From NCBI RefSeq assembly GCF_914768025.1, contig NZ_CAJZCE010000002.1:124001-188000 (forward strand): a stretch of DNA of 64,000 nucleotides. The letters run 5' to 3'. Each line of letters starts with the position of its first letter. Position 1 is the stretch's first letter. The position numbers were made by a program, and so were the translations under genes. The notes beneath the pieces are model-generated. The model worked only from the letters and a program-made list of their open reading frames with translations. It had not been told where the DNA came from and did not search any database. This stretch comes from Snodgrassella gandavensis (lineage in GTDB: Bacteria; Pseudomonadota; Gammaproteobacteria; Burkholderiales; Neisseriaceae). This document shows positions 56,796 to 64,000 of the stretch, one piece after another.

Positions 56796-58121
56796 CTAAT
56801 AGAGTAACTTATGCAATTTTTTCTGTTCATCGGCTTCAGTCAAAATGCCAGCATTTTGCAATAGCTGAATATAAGTAGTGATATAGCCATATTGTGCCTC
56901 TGCCAATTTCTGTTCGGCATCGGCTTTGGCCTGTAATGCCTGTAATTCGTCTAGATTACTGCGTACACCTACTTTACGGCCTAATTGAGTAGCTTGTAAT
57001 TTTACCGTATTGGCTTTTAATAACTGTTGCTGTGCCTGAATCTGATACAGATTGCCTAATGTAGTTTGATACGCCTGAGTAATATTCAGTTCAATTTTAC
57101 GTTCAGTAGCGATTAATAAGAATTTATTTTGCTGTTCTCTGGCTGCTGCTTCTTTAATTTTGCTGTGAATCAAGCCACCACTGAATATAGGGGCTGAAAG
57201 CTGAACTGTTACGATACCGCCTTTACTGCGAGTGCCATGATCCATACCATAAAACTGCTGAATCTGATGGTTGTCCTGATAGCCGCCATTAAGCGTTAGT
57301 TTTGGCCAGTTCTCTGCTTTAGCCGCAATATAAGCCTGCTTGGCATTTTCCAATGCCAGCTTTTGCTGCTGCCATTCAGGATTATTTTTTTGCGCCAGAT
57401 TTATCCAGTCTGCTTTACTTGATTTACCTAGTAAATCGCCAAAATCAGTATTTTTTAAACGCTTAATTTTCTTCGGATCCAGTCCTGTAATATTAGCCAG
57501 ATTATTTTGTGCTACCAGCAGATCTGTCATCGCACTGACTTTTTTTGCCCGGGCAGCTTCATAGCCTGCTTGTGCTTCATTGGTATCTACAATAGTAGCT
57601 GCGCCCTTGTTAAATAAGGCTAGTGCTTGCCTGATCTGCATTGCATAGGCTTCTTTTTCTTTTTCAATTGAAACCAGCTTGTCTTCAATCAGCAATACCT
57701 GAAAATAAGCATTGGCTACTTTAAGCAGTAGATCCTCCTTCACATTTTCCAGTTGCCAGTCAGCCATGTTAGCGGTAATTTTGCCTTGCTGGTATTGTGC
57801 CCATTTGGCTTTATCAAATAGCGCCTGACTTGCCTGAACGTTCCAGCCATGCGTCTGGGTAGTACTGGACAGGGAGGAGGGCTGTTTCTGATAGATATAA
57901 TTAGTATTTACCTGTGGCAATAATGCGGCTCGTGTCTGTGCCAATTGCTCTTTATGAGCATCCCGCTCATTTTGAGCTGCTGCATATTCTGCGGAATAAC
58001 TTATTGCAGCCTGCCAGGCATCAAACAGATCGAATGCCTGTGCAGTTGTAGAGATAATACCGCAGCCAATAAGAATAGAGATAGCTTGCCAAGTACCAAT
58101 ACGAATATATTTTTGCATCAA
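56796..58121 (-). CDS. TolC-family outer-membrane channel of a type I secretion system
   Basis: A 441-residue TolC family protein with a signal peptide (about 1-29, ending TTAQA) and the repeated long-helix pattern of outer-membrane efflux proteins: AALLPQVNTNYIYQKQP, GWNVQASQALFDKAKWAQYQQGK, AENWPKLTLNGGYQDNHQ and VGVRSNLDELQALQAKADAEQKLAEAQYGYI. Overlaps the hlyD-like stop-start by 4 bp. A dedicated outer-membrane channel for the exporter encoded upstream. Confidence 0.9.
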   Translation of the reverse strand: MMQKYIRIGTWQAISILIGCGIISTTAQAFDLFDAWQAAISYSAEYAAAQNERDAHKEQLAQTRAALLPQVNTNYIYQKQPSSLSSTTQTHGWNVQASQALFDKAKWAQYQQGKITANMADWQLENVKEDLLLKVANAYFQVLLIEDKLVSIEKEKEAYAMQIRQALALFNKGAATIVDTNEAQAGYEAARAKKVSAMTDLLVAQNNLANITGLDPKKIKRLKNTDFGDLLGKSSKADWINLAQKNNPEWQQQKLALENAKQAYIAAKAENWPKLTLNGGYQDNHQIQQFYGMDHGTRSKGGIVTVQLSAPIFSGGLIHSKIKEAAAREQQNKFLLIATERKIELNITQAYQTTLGNLYQIQAQQQLLKANTVKLQATQLGRKVGVRSNLDELQALQAKADAEQKLAEAQYGYITTYIQLLQNAGILTEADEQKKLHKLLY

Positions 58122-59551
58122 CGTTCTCGCATACTTTCATCAACTTTAGTTTGTAGCGGGCTTAACAAATAAGTGATAACGCGACGCTTACCGGTTTTAA
58201 TCTCAGCGGTAACATTCATACCCGCTGTTAAATTAACCTTTTTACCATCTACCATTAGATAATTTCTGTCCATAACAATGGTTGCAGCAAAAACCAGTCC
58301 CAGCTTTTCATCTTCAATCGCATCAAAGCTGACATGTTTTACCTTACCGGTTAAATAACCATAACGGGTATAGGGGAAAGACTCAACTTTGATAACTGCA
58401 TCTTGGCCAGCCTTAATAAAACCGATATCTTTATTTGGCACCAATGCCTCAATTTCCATCTGATCCTGATCAGGTACGATTACCATAATCTGTTGTGCAG
58501 CCGTGACCACTCCGCCCACAGTATGGGTGGCAAGCTGTTGTACCGTACCATCAACTGGCGACTTTAAAGTCATTAACTGCTTGCGCTGCAATGCTTTGTC
58601 TGTTGCTTCCGTAAGTTGCTGGATTTGCTCATTTGCCTGTCGCAGCTGATCAAGCGTATCGCGCTTGAGCGTATTAGTTTGTAACTGACGATTCTGCTCG
58701 GCTTCGCGTATACTTTCCTGAATCTGCCGAAGCTGGCTGCGCTGGCTGGCTAAATCATTTTTATTCTGAATATACTTGCTTTGCTGTTCATAATAAGCGT
58801 GTTTGGAAACAAAGTTCTGTGCCAGCAAGTCTTTATAATCTGCCGTGCGGCTCTGCTCAATAGCCGTGGTTTGTTCAAGTTTGCTCACCTGCGATTGAGT
58901 TCCCTGAAGCTGTGCCTGATGTTCTCGCAACACTGTCTGTAACTGGGCATCCTGAGTAAACCATGTTTGAAACTGATGTAATGCCAGTGATTGTGCTTCT
59001 ATAATCTGCTCAGGATTAAGATGCCATTGCGTGGCTAATTCCCGATCCAGTTGAGGAGGCTGATGCGTCTCCACCGCACGGATAACTGCTTCCAGACGCA
59101 ATTTATTTAAACGTGCGGCCTGTAGGGATTTTTCCGACTGCGCATAGTCACTATCGGAACCAATACCACTTAACTGAACCAGTACCTGACCACTGCTTAC
59201 ATGGTCGCCATTTTTGACTGCAATTTTGTCGACTACTGAAGTTTCCAGTGGCTGGATTATCTTACTGCGCCCACCGGGAGTGGTTTTACCCATGGCAACA
59301 GCAACAATATCCAGCTTACCAATTAATGCCCATAAGAGTGCAATAACAGCAAATAGTATAATCAGGCGTGCAGTCCATTTGGGTGCAGCGGAAAGAGGAG
59401 TTTCCGTTAATTCCAGATGTGCCGGTAAAAATGCACGCTCATCTTCATCGCGTTTAGGCGGATCAAGCTGAAAACGGACAGACCAAACATTTTTCCACAC
59501 CGTAGTATAACGGTGCAGGAACTCTTTAAAAGCTTGAAAGCGAATACCCAT
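58118..59551 (-). CDS. HlyD-family membrane fusion protein
   Basis: A 477-residue HlyD-type adaptor. A cytosolic tail (about 1-60) precedes one membrane segment (LIILFAVIALLWALIG), then lipoyl halves (IIQPLETSVVDKIAVKNGDHVSSGQVLVQL and SPVDGTVQQLATHTVGGVV) around a long coiled coil rich in Gln (about 145-330), and the RTX-type C-terminal domain ending in TGKRRVITYLLSPLQTKVDESMRER. It links the inner-membrane ATPase to TolC. Confidence 0.93.
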   Translation of the reverse strand: MGIRFQAFKEFLHRYTTVWKNVWSVRFQLDPPKRDEDERAFLPAHLELTETPLSAAPKWTARLIILFAVIALLWALIGKLDIVAVAMGKTTPGGRSKIIQPLETSVVDKIAVKNGDHVSSGQVLVQLSGIGSDSDYAQSEKSLQAARLNKLRLEAVIRAVETHQPPQLDRELATQWHLNPEQIIEAQSLALHQFQTWFTQDAQLQTVLREHQAQLQGTQSQVSKLEQTTAIEQSRTADYKDLLAQNFVSKHAYYEQQSKYIQNKNDLASQRSQLRQIQESIREAEQNRQLQTNTLKRDTLDQLRQANEQIQQLTEATDKALQRKQLMTLKSPVDGTVQQLATHTVGGVVTAAQQIMVIVPDQDQMEIEALVPNKDIGFIKAGQDAVIKVESFPYTRYGYLTGKVKHVSFDAIEDEKLGLVFAATIVMDRNYLMVDGKKVNLTAGMNVTAEIKTGKRRVITYLLSPLQTKVDESMRER

Positions 59552-59579
59552 AATCTATTTTCTTATTCTGGTTTTAATA

Positions 59580-61736
59580 TTAGCTATTCTGGAGCTGATA
59601 TAAGTAGCGATAGTAACCATCCGGCTTAGCGAGCAACTCCTCATGAGTTCCTTCTTCCACTATACTGCCTTTATCCATGGCAATAATGCGATCGGCCATA
59701 CGAACAGTAGATAGGCGGTGGGCAATTATCAAAACCGTGCGGCCTTTGCAAATGGCCTGCATATTTTGCATAATGGCTCGTTCCGATTCATAATCCAGCG
59801 CACTTGTTGCTTCATCCAAAATCAGAATTCGCGGATTTCCTACCAAAGCCCGAGCAATGGCGACACGCTGCCTTTGCCCGCCAGACAGCCCTGCACCCTG
59901 TTCACCAACTATAGTGTCATAGCCTTCTGGTAACTCCATAATAAAATCATGGGCACCAGCCATTTTGGCTGCATACATAATATTTTCCAGAGGCATCCCC
60001 GGGTCGGCAAGAGCAATATTGGCGCGGATACTCTGATTCAAAAGCACATTTTCCTGAAGTACCACTCCAACCTGACGGCGCAACCATGCCGGATCAGCCA
60101 GTGCCAGATCATTACCATCTACTAATACCCGTCCGCGCTCCGGTGTATATAAGCGTTGTACCAGTTTGGTTAGAGTTGATTTACCAGAACCGGAACGTCC
60201 GACAATACCCAGAATTTCACCTGACTTAATCTGCAAATTTAAATCACGCAGAATTTCTGCACCATCCGGACGATAGCGGAAAGAGATTTTTTCAAATTCA
60301 ATCTGGCCTTTGATATTCGGCAATGCTACGCGTGAAGTAGGATTTTCGGTTGGGGTGTTTAAAATATCGCCAAGGCGGGAAACAGAAATGCCCACCTGCT
60401 GGAAATCCTGCCACAGCTGTGCCAAGCGGATAACAGGTGCCGCAACCTGACCAGCAAGCATATTAAATGCAATTAACTGACCCACAGTCAGCTCACCTTT
60501 AATCACCAGATGAGCACCCAGCCATAAAGTAATAACAGTCACCAGTTTCTGAATTAGCTGCACACCCTGCTGGCCAATAGTAGCAAGGCGGGTAACGCGG
60601 AAACCGGAGCTTACATAAGCAGCCAACTGCTGATCCCAGCGTCTGGTAATTTGAGGCTCAACCGCCATAGCTTTAATCGTACCGATTGCTGTTACCGATT
60701 CAACCAGAAATGACTGATTATCAGCATTTCTGGCAAATTTATCATTCAGCCGTGAGCGTAAAATAGGGCTGATAGTCGCGGACCAGATGGCGTAACAAGG
60801 CAGAGAAATAATAACTACTAACGTAAGCCAACCACTGTAAAACCACATCACCAGCAAAAAGATAAATGAAAAACAGAGATCCAGTACCGAAGTTAACGCC
60901 TGTCCAGTGAGAAAGTTACGGATTTGTTCCAGCTCACGTACCCGGGCTACCGTATCGCCCACTCGTCGGTGCTCGAAATAGGCCAGAGGTAGGCTTAACA
61001 GATGACGAAATAGTCGTGCGCCCAGCTCGACATCAATACGTGACGTGGTATGGGCAAAAACATAAGTGCGTAAACCACCTAAAACCACATCAAAGACAAT
61101 AATCACCAGTAAGGCAATAGTAATAACATCAAGAGTGGAAAAACCGCGATGCACCAGAACTTTGTCCATTACCACCTGAAAAAACATAGGTGTAACAAGG
61201 GCAAATAGCTGAATAAAGACAGATACGACCAATACTTCCAAAAAAATGCGCCGGTATTTGATTACAGCCGGAATAAACCAAGTAAAGTCGAATTTAGCCA
61301 GTTGTCCCAGAATCGACGCTCTTGAAGCAACCAGAATAAGCTGTCCAGAATAGCGTTGCACAAACTCATCTTTAGTTAGAATAACTGGCTTACCCGCTTC
61401 AATATCCTGAATCAGGTAACGATCGTCATCTATTCTGGCTAAAATAAAATGCTGGCCATCTTCACGCCATACCAGTGCAGGTAAGGCTAGTAGAGGCAAA
61501 CGCTTGATATCGTGCTTGACCAGTTTGGCTTTCAAGCCCAGATCTTTGGCTGCAAGTAGCCATTGTTCAATTTTTAAATCATTCTGTTCCGCGTACCTAT
61601 GCATAATATCTGCAGGATTAACGGCGATGCCATGAAAATGAGCTAAAAGAACCAAAGCAGAAACTGCAATACTTGGTTTCTCAAGTTTAGCAGGTATAGA
61701 AGATTCTGGTGGTAATGACATAGATTTCAACATCAC
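59580..61736 (-). CDS. HlyB-type ABC exporter with inactive C39-like domain
   Basis: A 718-residue T1SS ATPase. The N-terminal C39-peptidase-like domain (about 15-140) lacks the catalytic Cys ([15 protein letters not shown] where C39 proteases have QxxxxxCG), as in HlyB, where it binds RTX substrates instead of cutting. Six membrane segments (about 150-440) and the ATPase follow: [27 protein letters not shown] and [13 protein letters not shown] 28-bp gap separates it from the HlyD-like gene. Such exporters secrete large Ca2+-binding RTX or adhesin proteins; none is encoded here. Confidence 0.93.
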   Translation of the reverse strand: MMLKSMSLPPESSIPAKLEKPSIAVSALVLLAHFHGIAVNPADIMHRYAEQNDLKIEQWLLAAKDLGLKAKLVKHDIKRLPLLALPALVWREDGQHFILARIDDDRYLIQDIEAGKPVILTKDEFVQRYSGQLILVASRASILGQLAKFDFTWFIPAVIKYRRIFLEVLVVSVFIQLFALVTPMFFQVVMDKVLVHRGFSTLDVITIALLVIIVFDVVLGGLRTYVFAHTTSRIDVELGARLFRHLLSLPLAYFEHRRVGDTVARVRELEQIRNFLTGQALTSVLDLCFSFIFLLVMWFYSGWLTLVVIISLPCYAIWSATISPILRSRLNDKFARNADNQSFLVESVTAIGTIKAMAVEPQITRRWDQQLAAYVSSGFRVTRLATIGQQGVQLIQKLVTVITLWLGAHLVIKGELTVGQLIAFNMLAGQVAAPVIRLAQLWQDFQQVGISVSRLGDILNTPTENPTSRVALPNIKGQIEFEKISFRYRPDGAEILRDLNLQIKSGEILGIVGRSGSGKSTLTKLVQRLYTPERGRVLVDGNDLALADPAWLRRQVGVVLQENVLLNQSIRANIALADPGMPLENIMYAAKMAGAHDFIMELPEGYDTIVGEQGAGLSGGQRQRVAIARALVGNPRILILDEATSALDYESERAIMQNMQAICKGRTVLIIAHRLSTVRMADRIIAMDKGSIVEEGTHEELLAKPDGYYRYLYQLQNS

Positions 61737-62470
61737 TGTTTAAATATCTATATATAAATTAACACAACTATAAAAAAAAATACACAGTAAGCTCATCTTC
61801 AAATAGATTATTCATAATGCCATTTGAATTATATTTTTAAAGTTATTTGTGTAAATTAAAAATAATTTATATTTCCTAGATATATGAAATTATTATATTG
61901 TTTTCGTTGAAGAGATAATAAAATTTTTAATAATATCAATATAATATAGATATATAATTAAAATAAATATTTTATGTTATATAATAAATAGTAAATTATA
62001 GTTGTTTATTCTATGAGATTTTAGGTTAAATAAGTTTAAAAATAATGTTTAATACGAATTCCATTGATATATACGAAGCTTAATATACAACTTACATAGA
62101 GAATTATGTGGCGTATTTAATTGGTTTATATTCCATTAGTTTCCTATTACTTAAAGTCTTATATGATAGCTAAATTTTGGTTAAAAGATTGTTTGTCAGA
62201 AGAAAATTTATAAAACATTTGATTTAATAACGAATCACGGGGATATTCTACTTAGAATATATCTATAGAGTTGTAATTATGAATATAGTAGAAATTTATG
62301 CGTTCATGGAGAGCATATTAAGCTATGATTATTTGTATTTGCAATGTAAATACCCCATAGTTAGTACAAAACTGATGCAGAAAATCATGCTGCTTGCTTT
62401 AGGGTTTATATTCAATCGGTATTATATTATTTGGTGTTTTATGAAATATTCCGATGTTATAAATTGTTAG
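61737..62470 (+). other. Very AT-rich region upstream of the T1SS operon
   Basis: The stretch is among the most AT-rich of the window and holds the promoter region of the exporter operon. A 63-codon plus-strand frame (62279-62470) has no ribosome-binding site and no recognisable features; I do not call it. Confidence 0.35.
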
Positions 62471-63438
62471 TCATTCTTCAGTTACCTTACTTGCCTGTTG
62501 CAGTTTATTAAAAAGATATAAATCCAGTACCTCTGTACAACACCAATGATTAAACCTTTCAATATACCCATTTTGATATGGGCTGCCGGGGTTGATGTAC
62601 TCTTATAGTTATACCACGTGATTTTGCCCAGTTAGTAAAGGTGTTTCCGGTGAATTCCGATTCATTATCCACCCGTATTTTTAATGGATAACCATGATAT
62701 TCGGCCAATTTATCCAGATAACGGGTAATCCTACCAGCTGGTAAACTGACTGTAATATCAATGTCTAGTGCCTCATGATTAAAGTCATCTATCACATTGA
62801 AAGTTCTAAAGTGCCGTTGATTGCGACTGCTGTCACTCATAAAATCCATTGACCAGCATTCACCTTGTCTATTCGGTACGGATAGCTTCTCCGGGCATCG
62901 TGGTGCAAAACGTTGTTTACGCTTTACCCTGAGATTAAGTTTTAATTCACAATACACCCGATACACCTGTCTATGGTTCCTGATGTGATTAAAACACTTG
63001 GGAAAGCCTAAGCGTAAATGCCTGTCTGTGCTAGTACTTAGTAGCGAAATAGGCACCAAATCATCCTGTAACTAAGGCTGATAATAGTTAAGCGCAAGTA
63101 GCTTAGGCAGCTCATTGCAGTAGTAACAGGATGATTTTTTTGTAACTCCAGAGCCCAGTCTTTACGTTCCTTGGTAGGCACTAGCGCTTTTTTATGATTT
63201 CCCCCTGAAGCTGAGATTTTAAATCTCAGTTCAGCAAACATCTGCTTAAGCTTGCGATTTTCAGCTTCCAGTTCCTTTAAGTGTTTGATATCTGATGTTT
63301 CCATACCACCATAATTTTCTCGCCATTTATAAAAAGTCAATTACCGATGCCATATTTACGACAAATTTCTTTGGCAGGGATACTGGCTTGAGCTTCTTTT
63401 AAAATAGATACGATCTGATGTTCAGTCATCTTGTTCAT
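62471..63438 (-). pseudogene. IS3-family transposase, broken OrfA-OrfB
   Basis: Read on the minus strand, OrfA starts MTEHQIVSILKEAQASIPAKE (63429), hits a frameshift near 63345 (stop after GIGN), then continues TFYKWRENYGGMETSDIKHLKELEAENRKLKQMFAEL. OrfB follows in pieces with the DDE signatures WSMDFMSD and RVDNESEF, another frameshift near 62575, and a last piece NGYIERFNHWCCTEVLDLYLF ending at the stop 62471-62473. At least three lesions make the transposase inactive. Confidence 0.88.
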
Positions 63439-63510
63439 GTTTAAATTCTCTATGGGTTAATGGAGAGAATTTTCTACTTTGGGGTTGTACTATTTTAGGG
63501 GGTAGTTACA
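62471..63510 (-). mobile_element. IS3-family insertion sequence remnant
   Basis: The transposase wreck is preceded (minus strand) by a likely terminal repeat start TGTAACTACCCCCTAAAATA (63510 downward). The matching right end is not found near 62440-62480, so that end is lost. Confidence 0.7.
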
Positions 63511-64000
63511 GCGATGTTGTATATAAGTCATATTATGTGCTGACACCCTACACGGTAGTACTAAATGGTGTTTGGACTATATTATGGTGAAAGCCAGAAT
63601 ATTGTGCAAATATGAGGTCATCTCTTATATAAACTTCGTATTTTTTTGATGTGGTAGAGTAAAAATATTCTCGAGCGAGTGCTATAGTATAGATTATTTA
63701 GGTAAAAAAAATATAAAATGTGTTAGTATAAGTATATTAGTTTAAAGCAGAAACTTTAAATATAAAGTACAAGGAATGTTGACATGTTTTATGAAGTGAT
63801 GCTTGAAAAGAATTGGTAACTGTGGATGAAATTTGGGTCAAATATTTATGGAATCAGAAAACAGTACCATTACCCTCGGAATTAATTGATGATAAATGGA
63901 TACAAAATCGAGTGCTGTGGGAGTCAACTTGATTATCGATGCACAGGAGTATATGACGCATGGTGTAGACGATTTGTATCGGTAGTAAAAGTGTATTATA
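63511..64000 (+). other. AT-rich tail with decayed coding fragments
   Basis: From 63784 an ATG frame gives MFYEVMLEKNW and a stop; the next frame reads LVTVDEIWVKYLWNQKT and PLPSELIDDKWIQNRVLWEST. These look like one frameshifted small gene that I do not recognise. Confidence 0.35.

Noticed and set aside
62279-62470. 63-codon plus-strand ORF near the IS remnant
   Set aside because: No ribosome-binding site, atypical composition, AT-rich DNA where such frames arise by chance.

Overview
The window is 64 kb of a low-GC betaproteobacterial chromosome, most likely from the Neisseriaceae. Evidence for this is the GNA1162/DUF4810/CsgG lipoprotein trio, a DUF3683 dehydrogenase, a DUF723 domain, a cytosolic MsrAB fusion, and a terminator carrying an inverted sequence one base away from known Neisseriaceae DNA uptake sequences. 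The AT-rich base composition and the T1SS-bearing accessory end would suit a gut symbiont such as Snodgrassella, but that is inference. Most of the window is ordinary chromosomal backbone with dense, short operons, broken by a few AT-rich accessory patches.

Layout. 1-4.5 kb: the start of a DUF3683 dehydrogenase, the lipoprotein operon with a near-consensus promoter, and rRNA modification genes (RlmL-type methyltransferase and RluF-type pseudouridine synthase). 4.6-9 kb: an AT-rich stretch with YciI-like, NYN-LOTUS, Ada and Sel1-repeat genes. 9-21 kb: mutY, mgtA with a long structured leader, a small helix-hairpin-helix gene, maeB, greB, and the MoxR-DUF58-transglutaminase operon. 21-24 kb: an isolated S24-peptidase protein with a DUF723 zinc domain and operator-like palindromes, then a PEP-mutase family gene. 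24-35 kb: poxB, grxB, hemF, a ClC transporter, ybiT, an acetyltransferase, crcB, a NUDIX hydrolase, gloB, dgt and a tRNA-Arg/tRNA-Glu pair.

35-44 kb: recG, ilvD, a tandem duplication that left two RDD membrane proteins around a broken second ilvD, then two ubiquinone hydroxylases. 44.7-46 kb: a minus-strand tRNA cluster (three identical Gly, one Cys, one degenerate Cys-like, one Leu) with a strong promoter, next to pgsA. 46-56 kb: msrAB, an acetyltransferase, nrdR, a small lipoprotein, ribD, an rfbD-like gene, pepA-holC, and divergently lptF-lptG. 56.8-61.7 kb: a complete type I secretion exporter (TolC, HlyD and HlyB types) with no visible substrate. 62.4-64 kb: a decayed IS3-family element and gene debris.

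The most interesting items are the mgtA leader with its acidic/proline upstream ORF and competing hairpins, the DUF723-S24 putative self-cleaving regulator with nearby palindromes, the RDD-ilvD tandem duplication, the degenerate tRNA-Cys copy, and the substrate-less T1SS beside a wrecked transposon.
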